Part shown: piece after piece, positions 1-9,076 of the stretch
How positions within the stretch are numbered: position 1 is the first letter of the stretch
How the letters are laid out: each line of letters opens with the position of its first letter
Assembly: GCA_905221605.1 (NCBI GenBank)
Contig: CAJNDS010002075.1
Coordinates: forward strand, 423,842 to 451,341
Length of the DNA stretch: 27,500 bases
Reading direction: 5' to 3'
DNA from: Symbiodinium natans
Taxonomy: Eukaryota > Sar > Dinophyceae > Suessiales > Symbiodiniaceae
Notes under the pieces: model-generated
What the model was told of the DNA's origin: nothing
What the model saw: the letters and a program-made list of their open reading frames with translations, nothing else
Database searches by the model: none
Made by a program: the position numbers and the translations under genes

Positions 1-29
1 CCATGGGCTGTTTGCGTGCTGCATGGTTG

Positions 30-218
30 AGGGTTTAAGGTTTAGGGTTTAGGGTTTAGGGGTTAGGGGTTTAGGGGTTTAGGGGGTTAGGGTTTAGGGT
101 TTAGGTTTTAGGGCTTAGGGTTTAGGGTTTAGGGATTAGGGTTTTGGGTTTTGGGTTTAGGGCTTGGGGCTTAGGGCTTAGGGCTTAGGGTTTAGGGTTT
201 AGGGTTTAGGGTTTAGGG
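30..218 (+). repeat. Degenerate TTTAGGG interstitial array
   Basis: Continuous telomere-like units with many variants: TTTAGGGG, TTAGGG, TTTTGGG, CTTAGGG and ATTAGGG beside the standard TTTAGGG. It ends in four near-perfect units before an island at 219. The high variant load suggests an old array compared with the perfect ones further in. Confidence 0.9.
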
Positions 219-1137
219 TTGAGGCAGGGCAAAAAACACGGGCTTGTGGGCTTGCATGGCGTTTAGGGTTGGTTGGGCCCTAACTTTGCCATCTGCTGAT
301 GCGGAGGAAGCTGTTTAGGGTTCAGGGTTTGGGGTTTAGGGATTAGGGTTTAGGGTCTGGGGTTAGGGTTTAGGTGAGCCCTGCTAATCTTGGCTGCAAG
401 CGACTGCGGAACATGAGATCAGAGATTGGCAACAAACTCTGGGTCAAGCGTTCCAGGTTTAGCAAAGAGTGGGAAGTTTCGTTTTCAGTGTTCAGGGCTT
501 AGCCTTCCAGGGTTTTGGGGCTTTGGGGTTTTTGGGGTTTTGCGGTTTGGGGTTCCGGGGATTTGGGGTGTTGGGGGTTGGAAGTTGTTGTGTTCAGGGT
601 TTTGGGGTTTTAGGGTGTCGGGTTTTGGGTCTTTAGATGGTTTAGGGTTTTAGGGATCAGCGCTTCGGATGGGTCTGGGCCTTTGGGGCTCTAGAGAGAC
701 AGTGGCGCTTTGGGCTTTAGGGTTCAGGGTTTAGGGTTTCTCCCGGCTGAGGCCATTTTAGCTTCAGCTGACCTCCAAACCCGGACACCCCCAAACTAAC
801 CGAAACGTAAACCGAGTTTGTCGTTTAGGGTTTCGGGTTTGCTTGGGTAAGCCCTGAACCGAAAGCCCTTCGGCTTCTCCACCATAAAAAGCCCAAACCC
901 TAAGGGCCAAAACGCTGACTCCGAAACACCTACACACACAAACCTAAACCCGTAAGCAACTTTAACAAAACACCCTTTAAGAAACCCTCAATGGTCTGCA
1001 AAAACACATACGTACCCTGAAGCCTACAACCCCTAACCCCTAAAACCTTACCCTAAAGCCTAGACTGCCATGTACCACCAAAATTGACACTCCGGACCCT
1101 TAGACCCCATCCCTTTAGGGTTTCGAGGGTTCGGGGT
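219..1137. other. Mixed segment: small islands and decayed TTTAGGG/CCCTAAA
   Basis: Unique islands at about 219-312, 375-490 and 655-715 alternate with short degenerate G-rich patches (312-374, 500-655, 715-740). From about 770 to 1110 the strand switches to decayed CCCTAAA-like sequence. A 75-codon plus-strand open frame at 426-653 is mainly translated G/T-rich repeat and is not supported as a gene. Confidence 0.7.
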
Positions 1138-1325
1138 TCAGGGTTCAGGGTTCAGGGTTCAGGGTTCAGGGTTTAGGGTTTAGGGTTTAGGGTTTAGGGT
1201 TTAGGGTTTAGGGTTTAGGGTTTAGGGTTTAGGGTTTAGGGTTTAGGGTTTAGGGTTTAGGGTTTAGGGTTTAGGGTTTAGGGTTTAGGGTTTAGGGTTT
1301 AGGGTTTAGGGTTTAGGGTTTAGGG
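1138..1325 (+). repeat. TTCAGGG block followed by 22 perfect TTTAGGG units
   Basis: About five TTCAGGG units (1138-1171) lead directly into a perfect TTTAGGG run at 1172-1325, exactly 154 bp or 22 units. The sharp switch from one variant to another indicates local expansion of single units. Confidence 0.95.
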
Positions 1326-1452
1326 CTCAAAAGCCTAAACCGCAGATGCTCGTCGACCCTGCAGCAAATCCCTCGGTGAGCCCGGTGCGGTGCGACCCCC
1401 ACCGGAGAAAGTGTTGGTCTGCGGCTGCAGGGTGCGGCAAGACCTTCAGCAA
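1326..1452. other. GC-rich unique island with open frames
   Basis: 127 bp of non-repeat sequence between two arrays. At least two plus-strand frames stay open. One ends in CGKTFSK, the start of a classical C2H2 zinc finger, but no finger-plus-linker series follows and the frame runs into the next array. I treat this as a unique island of unknown origin. Confidence 0.5.
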
Positions 1453-1574
1453 GGGTTTAGGGTTTAGGGTTTAGGGTTTGGGGTTTAGGGTTTGGGGTTT
1501 AGGGTTTAGGGTTTAGGGTTTAGGGTTTAGGGTTTAGGGTTTGGGGTTTGGGGTTTGGGGTTTGGGGTTTAGGG
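1453..1574 (+). repeat. Mixed TTTAGGG / TTTGGGG array
   Basis: Units alternate between TTTAGGG and TTTGGGG and end in four successive TTTGGGG units (about 1540-1566). This is another local variant block within one array. Confidence 0.9.
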
Positions 1575-1909
1575 CTTGCCTTGGAGACTCACTGGCTGAG
1601 TCTAGGGGGAAAGGTTTGCCTGTAGCTGAAAGGGTGGGGACAAAGTAACTGTGCTAGTCATACAAGACCCCAAGCCCTCTACCCTAAACCCTGTAAACAA
1701 ACCCGAAATCCTAAACCCTGAGCCCTAAACCCTAAAACCTTCACCCTGAAACCTCAATCCTGAAACCTTAACCCTAAACCCTAAACCCTAAACCCTCTCT
1801 CTGTTGGTTTCCTTCTCCGTCCGCCCTTGAAGATAACAAGAGGGTTGAGGGATCTGGGTGGGTCCACGGGCAACTGAGGCACCTAAGGTTACTTGAGGCT
1901 AGTTTCTAT
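1575..1909. other. Island, then decayed CCCTAAA, then island
   Basis: 1575-1675 is unique. 1676-1796 is degenerate CCCTAAA with CCCTGAA variants, ending in three clean units. 1797-1909 is unique and leads into family A. No convincing coding frame was seen. Confidence 0.6.
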
Positions 1910-2015
1910 CTTTATGGGGTTCTTACGGGAGGGGAGCAAGGGAGGTATGTAACTCAAGGTTCCCCAATACTCCCAACTACTCCCTAAGGCTCCCTAAGCT
2001 TCCCTAAGGTTCCCT
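1910..2015. repeat. Dispersed repeat family A, copy 1
   Basis: About 100 bp that align well (by eye roughly 80-85%) with 15304-15408. Both contain GGGTTCTTA, GGGAGGGGAG, a block like ATGTAACYCAAGGTTCCC, then a series of ACTCCCT / CTCCCTAAG / CTTCCCTAAGGT units. The two copies lie 13 kb apart in the same orientation and both lie next to telomere-like sequence. No open frame; a small non-coding dispersed element of unknown type. Confidence 0.75.
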
Positions 2016-2580
2016 GCAGTTCCCTACGTACCTACCACCCCAGGAAGCCCTCTCCCTTAAGATCCCCAAAATGTCTGAATATTTAAAACCAGGACGAAAA
2101 TCTCCAGATAGGCAAGGATCAACTGAAGGGTACAGCCTCTCCCTCCAGTCCTCAAACCTAGAGCCCGAAATCCTAAACCCCAGAGCCCTAAACCCTAAAC
2201 CCTCCTGTTGTTTTAGGGTTTAGGGTTTAGGGTTTAGGGTGGAGGTCTAAACCCTAAACCATAGAGCCCCAAAGCAAAGGGAAGCGCTGGAGGAGGCTGG
2301 CAACGTCCGATCGCAGGCGTTGCTTGTTCCTAAGATCTCAGGACAACGGCTGCACAAAAAAAGGGGGCCTCTTGTGGCTTCGAAAGCCTTGTCCCTTAAA
2401 TACCCCCTAAGCCTTAAACCCCCAAAGTAAGCTTCAAAACGCTTCTAAACCCTAAGCCCTCAAGCCCAAACTATAAGCCCTAAACCCCAAACCCTAAGCC
2501 CTAAACCCAAAATCCTAAATCCTGAATCCTAAATCCTAAACCCTAAACCCCAAACCCTCAATTCTAAGCTTAGCTAAGCA
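2016..2580. other. Islands with short arrays of both orientations
   Basis: Within about 100 bp the array strand changes twice: CCCTAAA at about 2172-2203, TTTAGGG at 2213-2239 and CCCTAAA again at 2247-2260. 2262-2400 is a unique island with a plus-strand open frame containing EALEEAGNVRSQALLVPK, ending at TAA 2428-2430; this may be chance. 2400-2570 is decayed CCCTAAA. Confidence 0.5.
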
Positions 2581-2733
2581 ATGGGGGTGGGGGGGGGGGG
2601 GGGCCGCGGGAGGGGTGAGTCGGAACACAGTGCTTCTGACTGGCTTCTAGTAAGCGGGCCTTCGGCTTCAGGTGTTTTCTTCAGTACCGCGGTTTGGGGT
2701 TTGGGGTTTGGGGTTTGGGGTTTAGGGTTTAGG
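2581..2733 (+). repeat. Poly-G tract, island, then TTTGGGG array
   Basis: A nearly pure G run (2582-2604) is followed by a short GC-rich island (about 2605-2690) and then by four to five TTTGGGG units (2694-2721) that turn into TTTAGGG. The 61-codon open frame starting at 2581 translates poly-G and repeat and is rejected as a gene. Confidence 0.8.
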
Positions 2734-2840
2734 GTCTGTAGGGTTTTGGGGTGTAGGGGTTTTTAGGGTTGATTGTCCGCTCATAAGGTTGAAAGCTTCA
2801 GGCTTTAAGGTTTTATACCAGGGTTTTCGAGTTTCAGGGC

Positions 2841-2960
2841 GAATATGTATATACATATATGTGTACATGTGTGTACACACATATGTATGTATATATATAT
2901 ATATTATATATGTGATGTGATATTCTATCTATCTATATACATACATTATATATATATAGC
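2841..2960. repeat. AT-rich TA/TATG microsatellite
   Basis: Alternating purine-pyrimidine sequence: ATGTATATACATATATG, GTGTACATGTGTGTACACAC, a (TA)n run and GATA/TCTA steps. It is strongly self-complementary, so it can form cruciforms or slip, and it is the only very AT-rich segment in the window. Confidence 0.9.
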
Positions 2961-3080
2961 GTGTTAGTATATGATATGGGCTAGGTCTTAGAGCTCTGCG
3001 TTTTGGGTGTAGGGCTTGCAGGTTGATTGGGATGAGGACATGGGTTTAGAGTTGGTCCTTGATGGCTTTGGCTTGCTGGG

Positions 3081-3151
3081 TTCCGGGTTTAGGGTTTAGG
3101 GTTTAGGGTTTAGGATTTAGGGTTTAGGGTTTAGGGTTTACGGTTTAGGGG
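3081..3151 (+). repeat. Short TTTAGGG array
   Basis: About nine units with single variants (ATTTAGG, TTTACGG). It directly precedes the C-rich tract at 3156-3167. Confidence 0.9.
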
Positions 3152-3171
3152 GCTCACCCCCCCCCCCGCCC

Positions 3172-3264
3172 GCAGTGTCAGGGTCAAGCGTTGTGAGAAA
3201 AGACGGGGCCGGGTGGTCTAGGAAAGCCGAGGATGAGAGTGTGACAGTTTGGTGGAAACCCTAA
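3172..3264 (+). other. Exon-like open island after a C-tract and CAG
   Basis: A poly-C tract (3156-3167) followed by CCGCCCGCAG resembles a 3' splice acceptor. The frame from 3172 runs 30 codons to TAA at 3262-3264, where CCCTAAA repeat begins. Its product includes the stretch AVSGSSVVRKDGAGWSRKAE, which looks like ordinary protein. No family is recognised. A 30-codon open frame is expected by chance at this rate, so this is only a candidate exon or gene relic. Confidence 0.15.
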
Positions 3265-3660
3265 ACCCGAAACCCGAAACCCGAAACCCTAAACCCTAAA
3301 CCCTAAACCCTAAACCCACCTTCAGCACCCGAAAGACCAAAAACCCTGGCCGTTCCAAAGGTCTGAACCCCAAACCCCCAACATGAAACCCTCAAAGCCC
3401 CACTCTGACCATACCCGAAACCCAAAACTCTAAATCCTAAACCTTAAAACCCTGAAACCCTCAAACCCTAAACCCCAAAACCCCTGAAACCCTAAAATCC
3501 TAAAACCCTAAAACCTTAAAACCCTACAACCCCTAAAACCCTAAAACCCCCTGAAACCTAAACCTAAAACCCTAAATCCTAAAACCCCCTAAAACCTAAA
3601 CCCACCCCATGGTTGGTCCTAAAATCCTAAAACCCCCTGAAACTAAGCCCCCATGGTTGG
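3258..3660 (-). repeat. Decayed CCCTAAA array with a tandem duplication
   Basis: Starts with clean CCCTAAA/CCCGAAA units (3258-3316), then decays into CCTAAAACC-like sequence. Near the end a unit of about 45 bp is duplicated: the 15-mer CCCCATGGTTGGTCC occurs at 3605-3619 and 3649-3663, each preceded by a TCCTAAAACCCCCT-like block. Confidence 0.8.
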
Positions 3661-3732
3661 TCCGACGAGGCTCTGGTACTGGTACGGAACCTGCCGAAGC
3701 ACCTTCGCGTTCCCCGAAGTTTCGGTTTGTTG

Positions 3733-4025
3733 GGGTTTAGGGTTTAGGGTTTAGGGGTTAGGGGTTTAGGGTTTAGGGTTTAGGGTTTAGGCTTTAGGCT
3801 TTAGGCTTTAGGCTTTAGGCTTTAGGCTTTAGGCTTTAGGCTTTAGGGTTTAGGGTTTAGGGTTTAGGCTTTAGGCTTTAGGCTTTAGGCTTTAGGCTTT
3901 AGGCTTTAGGGTTTAGGGTTTAGGGTTTAGGGTTTAGGGTTTAGGGTTTAGGGTTTAGGGTTTGGGGTTTGGGGTTTAGGGTTTAGGGTTTAGGGTTTAG
4001 GGTTTAGGGTTTAGGGTTTAGGGTG
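3733..4025 (+). repeat. TTTAGGG array with two blocks of TTTAGGC units
   Basis: A 290-bp array with higher-order structure. Standard units are followed by eight consecutive GCTTTAG-phase units (3791-3846), three standard units, six more variant units (3868-3909), then standard units to 4025 with two TTTGGGG units at about 3961-3975. The A-B-A-B pattern points to duplication of a composite block. Confidence 0.95.
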
Positions 4026-4700
4026 AGGGCACAGTCCCTTTTAACCAAGTAGCCCCTGTTGGGCCCAACCCCAGGTCCCGCATGCTCGGGGTTTAGGGTT
4101 TGAAGTTGAATCCCGACCTTGAATCCTGCTAAGCTTGGAGTGCAGGAAGTATGCAACTCTTCTCCCCGCAACATGTCCCGCAAACTCTAACCCTAAACCC
4201 TAAAACCTCAACCCTCAACCCTCAACCCTCAAACCCTAAACCTCCTAAAGCAGAAGCAGGGAGTCATGGGCCCAAAGGGACCAGAAGTCTCATCGGGGCT
4301 TTCGGCGTCGGGTTCAGGGTTGAGGGGTTAAGGCGTAAGCTTTAAGGTTCAGGGTTGAGGGTTTAAGGCATAAGGTTTACGGTTTCGGGGTTTAGGGTTT
4401 GGGGGTTTGGGGTTTAGGGGTTTAAGGTTTAGGCGCTTAGGGTTTAGGGTCCTAGACCCTAAAGCTCTAAAGCCCTAAACCCTAAAAAACCACCTCAAAC
4501 CCTTCAAAACCCTAAATCCCCCCACCAAAGTAGCGAACGGCTCAGGGAATTAACCCTAACCCTAAACCCTAAACCTTAAACCCTAAACCCTAAACCGGGT
4601 TTGGCGTCAAAAGTTTAGGGCTATTGCTTTGCGGGTGGGGGTCTCTTAGCGAATTAGCCGCTCACAGAACACAGGTCATCTTTGAACTCTATGTAAAGGG
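4026..4700. other. Mixed segment with islands and strand-switching arrays
   Basis: Unique islands at 4026-4087, 4095-4185 and 4608-4690 are separated by decayed CCCTAAA (4186-4240, 4452-4520, 4550-4596) and G-rich runs (4310-4450). A head-to-head junction lies at 4443-4463. A 64-codon open frame at 4151-4345 is mostly translated repeat. Confidence 0.6.
4443..4463. repeat. Head-to-head telomere-repeat junction
   Basis: TTTAGGGT and ACCCTAAA face each other across a 5-bp spacer (CCTAG). This is the arrangement expected from end-to-end joining of two telomere-like tracts. Confidence 0.7.
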
Positions 4701-4807
4701 TTTTGGTTTTGGGTTTAGGGTACGGTTTAAGGTTTAAGCCGAAAACCCTAAAATTCCCGTGGGGTGCCTCGTCGAGCTTGGCTACGCGCTGCGCTGCTTG
4801 CGGATCC

Positions 4808-4936
4808 ATGGCCGCGGGCGGGGAATGGAAGATTTCGGGCTCTAAACCCTTTGAAGCCTCGGACCCCGTAAGCAGTCTCGGCCTGAATTCCCGGGCCCTC
4901 TACAAACTCCTAAGAATTGAGCTCTCGAGGGCTTAG
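4808..4936 (+). other. Possible first-exon-like ORF in a 370-bp island
   Basis: Within the unique island 4741-5103. The ATG at 4808 has good eukaryotic context (GGATCCATGGCC) and opens a 42-codon frame beginning MAAGGEWKISGSKPFE. A GTAAGC at 4867-4872 would be a good splice donor after about 20 codons; otherwise the frame ends at TAG 4934-4936. No family recognised. The same frame can be extended upstream into repeat-derived sequence, which I reject. Confidence 0.2.
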
Positions 4937-5103
4937 AAGCTCTCGAGCAGTTCGGTGCTTAAGAGACGCTCCTGGCTGTAGCTAGGAACTGCGTGTTTTG
5001 TGGGGGCTCGCATTTTCATGGACAAGCCCCAGAAAGCCCTCAAAGCCTGAAGCCTGAACTCGGTCTGGGGCAGGGACATGGTCGCAACTTCGCAATGAGG
5101 GCT

Positions 5104-5455
5104 TACTTGGAGGTTCAGGCTTAGGCTTTAGGGTTTAGGGTTTCGGGTTTAGGGTTTAGGGTTTAGGGTTTTGGGGAAAGGGTTTAGGGTGTAGGGTTTA
5201 GGGTTTAGGGTTTAGGGTTGGGGTTTAGGGTTTCGGGTTGAGGAATGAGGGTTGAGGGTTGAGGGTTTAGGGTTCAGGGTTTAGGGATACTTGAAGGTTC
5301 ATGGGGAGTTACAAGTAGGGTTCTCAGTACCTTCTTGAAAGTTCATGGTATTTATTAACCAATCATAGCTGTACTTCTTACCCACTTGCAAGCCCGTCAG
5401 TGCCAGTTATAAGTACAGTTAGAACTGATTCAGAAGTACCCTGAACCTCCAAGTA
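5104..5455. mobile_element. Inverted-repeat element family D, copy 1
   Basis: The right end is CCTGAACCTCCAAGTA (5440-5455). Its inverse occurs three times on the left: TACTTGGAGGTTCAGG (5104-5119), TACTTGAAGGTTCATGG (5288-5304) and a weaker copy at 5333-5348. The element is either 352 bp with a telomere-like interior (5120-5287) or 168 bp (5288-5455). The interior matches copy 2 (19137-19310): CACCCACTT-like block, AAGTACAGTT, and TTATAAG/TGATAAG. No open frame; MITE-like and non-autonomous by inference. Confidence 0.65.
5120..5287 (+). repeat. Degenerate TTTAGGG array inside or beside element D
   Basis: TTTAGGG, TTTCGGG, TTGAGGG and TTCAGGG units lie between the outer and inner copies of the family D terminal motif. 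Confidence 0.85.
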
Positions 5456-6375
5456 GTGTTGCGGGTTGAGAGCCTTTAGTGCTTCAGGGCTTGCTATACT
5501 GAACTTGGTACACTGGAAAAATATTGTTTGCTCTTCCTTGGAGATTCTAGTAACCAAAGATGAAAAATGTGCCCACGCACCCCTAGGCTTAAGGGATTTT
5601 ATGTAGGGCTTTGGGGGTTTAAGGGTTTTAGGGATCTTGGAGTTTAACCCTAAACCCTAAACCCTAAAACCGAAAGCCTAAACTCTTGGGACTCTTGGGA
5701 TTCAAAGCTTGGGGTGCACAGGGACTACGTAGGCCGCTTAGGGTTCATAGGGTTGAGAGTTTGGGTTTAGGGTTTAGGGTCCAGGGTTTAGGCTTCAGGG
5801 TTTAGGACCAGTTTAGGGTTTAGGGTTTCGGGTTTAGGATTTAGGGTTTAGGGTTTAGGGTGTAGTGGATTCAAAGGGTTAAGAATTCGGGGTTTGTAGG
5901 GCTTCTGGCTAAGGGCTTAGGGATCAGGGGTTTGACTGGTTTGGGGAGTAGGTGTTACGCGTTTGGGGGTTTAGGGGTTTAGGGGTCTAGGGGTCTAGGG
6001 GTCTAGGGGTTTAAGCGGTTTAAGGGTTTAGGGCTTTAAGCCCCGACTAAACCCCCAAAGTAGTTAGGTGGGGTCGTACAAGTTCGCAGAAAAAAGGGCT
6101 TTGGAGCTTAGGGCTTGTTAGCTGCTGACGAAGGGTTGAGGGCTTGTAGACTTTAGGGATTCTGATGTTCAGGTTTTATGGAAGTAGGGCTTGAAGCTTT
6201 TAGGGATAGTAGGGTTTAGGGTTTAGGGTCTAGGGTTTTTAGGGTTTAGGGTTTAGGGTTTGGGGTTTAGGGTTTAGGGGTTTGGGGTGTTCAGAAATCT
6301 AGCGACTGAAAACGCTGAAAACGCTTGTGCCCTCGACCCGCAACAGAATGGCGCATGGTTCTCTAACCCTAAACC
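5456..6375. other. Islands with sparse decayed arrays
   Basis: 5460-5640 is an AT-richer unique island with no supported frame. 5645-5672 is CCCTAAA. 5700-5755 is unique. 5756-5870 is decayed TTTAGGG. 5963-6040 has TTTAGGGG/TCTAGGGG 8-bp units. 6042-6200 is a unique island. 6205-6282 is TTTAGGG. 6290-6360 is unique. No gene seen. Confidence 0.6.
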
Positions 6376-6387
6376 CAAAACCCAAGA

Positions 6388-6475
6388 CCCTAAACCCTAA
6401 ACCCTAAACCCTAAACCCTAAACCCTAAACCCTAAACCCTAAACCCTAAACCCTAAACCCTAAACCCTAAACCCT
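6388..6475 (-). repeat. Near-perfect CCCTAAA array
   Basis: About 12 consecutive CCCTAAA units, ending in a CCCTATAAA variant at 6472-6480. Confidence 0.95.
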
Positions 6476-6484
6476 ATAAACCCT

Positions 6485-7031
6485 AAAGACTAAAACCGCT
6501 TCGTTTTGCAAAGCCATGGCCGTGGGCAGTCTGTGGCATTGAGTTTCTGGCTGCAAAGGGATCGGCAGACCGTGATGTAAGCCCTAAACCCGGTCTAAGG
6601 GTTTAGGGTTTAGGGTTTAGGGCTTAGGGCTTCGGGCTTCGGGCTTTGGCCTTAGGGTTCAGGCTTTAGGGTTTAGGGTTGAGGGTTTAGGGTTTAGGGT
6701 TTAGGGTCTTACTTCTCCAATATCCCAGGGAAAATAGGGTTAAACTTTATTGTACCTACTAAGTAAGTAAGGAAACCCAAAAGTTTAAAGCTCAACGGGA
6801 CTTCTTGAGGGTTTAGGGTTTAGGGTTTAGGGTTTGGGGTTTAGGCGCCCGATAGAACTTGCCGGACATCGGGAAGTTGGGCTGAGGGCTTAGGGGTTCC
6901 TTTTCCCCTAAACCCTAAACCCTAAACCCTAAACCCTAAAAACTAAACCCTAACCCCTATGAAGACTTGCCGAGTCCAGTTCTAAGAACCGGTAAGATGA
7001 ACCCCCAGTGGGCTGGCAGGACTTGAGCTCA
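6485..7031. other. Islands with arrays switching strand four times
   Basis: Island 6486-6572; CCCTAAA then TTTAGGG tail-to-tail (6573-6645); degenerate TTTAGGG to 6709; island 6710-6807; TTTAGGG 6808-6845; island 6846-6890; head-to-head junction 6890-6911 (TTAGGGG and CCCCTAA around an 8-bp spacer); CCCTAAA to 6958; island 6959-7031. No gene seen. Confidence 0.6.
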
Positions 7032-7130
7032 AAACCCTAAACCCTAAACCCTAAACCCTAAACCCTAAACCCTAAACCCTAAACCCTAAACCCTAAACCC
7101 TAAACCCTAAACCCTAAACCCTAAACCCTA
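7032..7130 (-). repeat. Perfect CCCTAAA array
   Basis: About 14 uninterrupted CCCTAAA units between unique flanks. Little divergence suggests recent formation or ongoing homogenisation. Confidence 0.95.
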
Positions 7131-7256
7131 CAGGATTTGGGTTCCGGGTTCGGGGTTAACAGTTTAAGGTTTAGGAGTTCAGGGATCGGGGGCGTCAGGG
7201 TTTCATGACTAAGGGCTCACAGGACCTTGGTAGCCCAGCAACCATATTAGAATCTG

Positions 7257-7394
7257 TTAGGGTTTAGGGTTTAGGGTTTAGGGTTTAGGGTTTAGGGTTT
7301 AGGGTTTAGGGTTTAGGGTTTAGGGTTTAGGGTTTAGGGTTTAGGGTTTAGGGTTTAGGGTTTAGGGTTTAGGGTTTAGGGTTTAGGGTTTAGG
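7257..7394 (+). repeat. Perfect TTTAGGG array
   Basis: Nearly 20 uninterrupted TTTAGGG units. Together with 7032-7130 it flanks a 126-bp unique island, with the arrays in opposite orientation (tail-to-tail, G-rich strands pointing away from the island). Confidence 0.95.
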
Positions 7395-7697
7395 CTTGCT
7401 CACTTTAATAAGGGAACTAGAGCCAAAACGAGGACGAATGGGCATCACTCGGCTACCAAGAAACCCAAACCTTGAGGGCTCAGGCTTTAGGGCTTCGTCC
7501 TTATGACCTTAATCATCATCGGCAGTCTCATCACTATTGCTGTTGTTCATGCAGAAAGCGAACCCTAAACCCTAAACCCTGAACCCTAAACATTAAACAA
7601 TAAAACTCATGACACCTAAGCCCTAAAACCCTCTTGGCCGCTGCTCTCAGCTTTCGGCATCCCACCGCGGTTGTCCTGCAGCAGAAGATCCCTGGAG
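7395..7697. other. Unique island with a hydrophobic micro-ORF
   Basis: Contains short decayed CCCTAAA at 7561-7630. From ATG 7503 a 21-codon frame ends at TAA 7566-7568 and encodes MTLIIIGSLITIAVVHAESE, a plausible membrane segment. It is too short to call a gene and could be chance in an ATC-rich stretch. Confidence 0.3.
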
Positions 7698-7819
7698 TTT
7701 AGGGTTTAGGGTTTAGGGTTTAGGGTTTAGGGTTTAGGGTTTAGGGTTTAGGGTCTAGGGTCTAGGGTTTAGGGTTTAGGGTTTAGGGTTTAGGGTTTAG
7801 GGTTTAGGGTTTAGGGTTT
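7698..7819 (+). repeat. TTTAGGG array with TCTAGGG variants
   Basis: About 17 units, perfect except for two adjacent TCTAGGG units near 7752-7766. Confidence 0.95.
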
Positions 7820-8246
7820 CGGTTTAGGGCTTTACCCTGAACCGTAAGCCCTGAACCCGTCAGCTCGGCAATCCCCCGCAAATCCAAACGCGGAGTTTAC
7901 CTTAAACGCACAGCCCGACTTGAATCTTTCGCTCAGATCCTAGGGGAACTAAACGATGTACTCCAAACTCGAACTCCCTAAACCCTTACCCCCTAAACCC
8001 CTAAACCCTAAAAGGCCCTGGGCCCTAGAAGCCTAGAACCCTGCGCCTCCTAAACACTAAACCCTAAACCCTAAACCTTAAGTCCTAAACCCTAACCCTA
8101 AGCCTAAACCCTAAACTGCTACGTGGCTCCGTTGCAAAGTGTCCCGCAAATTGCGCTAAGTCAACCCATATGCCAGTCATGTCATAGGTGCCGTCAGTGT
8201 GGTGCATGCCAGGTGCAGAAAACATGACGAAGCTGCTTTTTCCATA
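7820..8246. other. Islands with decayed CCCTAAA
   Basis: Unique sequence at 7830-7975 and 8118-8246; decayed CCCTAAA at 7976-8117. No supported gene. Confidence 0.6.
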
Positions 8247-8333
8247 GGGTTTAGGGTTTAGGGTTTAGGGTTTAGGGTTTAGGGTTTAGGGTTTAGGGTT
8301 TCGGGTTTCGGGTTTAGGGTTTAGGGTTTAGGG
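8247..8333 (+). repeat. TTTAGGG array
   Basis: About 12 units, with two TTTCGGG variants near 8297-8310. Confidence 0.95.
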
Positions 8334-8423
8334 TCCATTCGCCACAAGGGCATCGATAGGACATCGTGTGACGAGTTGGCGGCTTTGGCAGCGCTACCTG
8401 ACCCCACCGGCAGAGCTCAATAA
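8334..8423 (+). other. Exon-like open island
   Basis: A 29-codon frame opens at the array edge and ends at TAA 8421-8423. It contains DRTSCDELAALAALPDP, a helix-like stretch. No family recognised, no start codon, and this length is expected by chance, so it is a weak candidate. Confidence 0.12.
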
Positions 8424-8850
8424 CAATTCTCAGCCTAAACTCTAAACTCTAAACCCTAAATCCTAAACCCTAAACCCTACTTGCCGGTTTCAGAAGCACC
8501 CCCCCCCCCCCCGGTCCTGAGCTTCAACTTGCCAAGCTCCATCATGTCCTTCTGACCTCAGGGTGGAGTAGGGTTTAGGGTTTAGGGTTTCAGGTTTAGG
8601 GTTTAGGTCTTAGGGTTTAGGTTTAGGGCTTAGGATTTAGAGTCTCGGGTTTAGGGTTAGATGGTGCATGTAGGGTTTAGAGCTAATCCCAAAGCCCAAA
8701 CCCTAAACCCCTAAATCCTAAACCCTTAGTGCTGGCCTCAACCCACAAGCCCTGCCTTCGGTATGCTCAGGCGGCAGTTGCGCGCCAGCATTGTCTCACG
8801 CGTCGGGCTTCTCCACGGCGTCTTTCTTGCACCACCTTGAGGAACCAGGG
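8424..8850. other. Islands, poly-C tract and decayed arrays
   Basis: CCCTAAA variants at 8438-8479, a poly-C run at 8500-8513, an island to 8565, degenerate TTTAGGG at 8566-8680, CCCTAAA at 8698-8728, then a GC-rich island (8729-8848) in which at least two plus-strand frames are open. No family recognised. Confidence 0.5.
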
Positions 8851-8960
8851 TTTAGGGTTTAGGGTTTAGGGTTTAGGGTTTAGGGTTTAGGGTTTAGGGT
8901 TTAGGGTTTAGGGTTTAGGGTTTAGGGTTTAGGGTTTAGGGTTTAGGGTTTAGGGTTTAG
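8851..8960 (+). repeat. Perfect TTTAGGG array
   Basis: About 15 perfect units with decayed units continuing to about 9010. Confidence 0.95.
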
Positions 8961-9076
8961 GTTTTCGGTTGAGGGTTTAGGGTGTAAGGCGTAAGGTTTA
9001 GGGTTTAGGGCTTATGAAGAATGCAAGGTTTTTTATGGGTGCAGAGAATTTCACGCCTTATACACCTACATCCCGA

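Noticed and set aside
1-220. Left edge as a true chromosome terminus
   Set aside because: The array begins after unique sequence, is degenerate, and is no longer than internal arrays; for a left terminus the CCCTAAA strand should read 5' to 3' inward, but here it is TTTAGGG.
1350-1460. CGKTFSK motif suggesting a C2H2 zinc finger
   Set aside because: Only the second-cysteine side of the motif is present, without the paired histidines at correct spacing; another frame over the same DNA looks equally protein-like.
4860-4940. Cluster of restriction-site-like hexamers suggesting vector polylinker contamination
   Set aside because: Sites are spaced irregularly within sequence containing native CTAAACCC traces and no known polylinker order is seen.
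6705-6790. CTTACTT...AAGTAAG ends, possible small inverted-repeat element
   Set aside because: Only 7 bp of inverted repeat and no second copy in the window.
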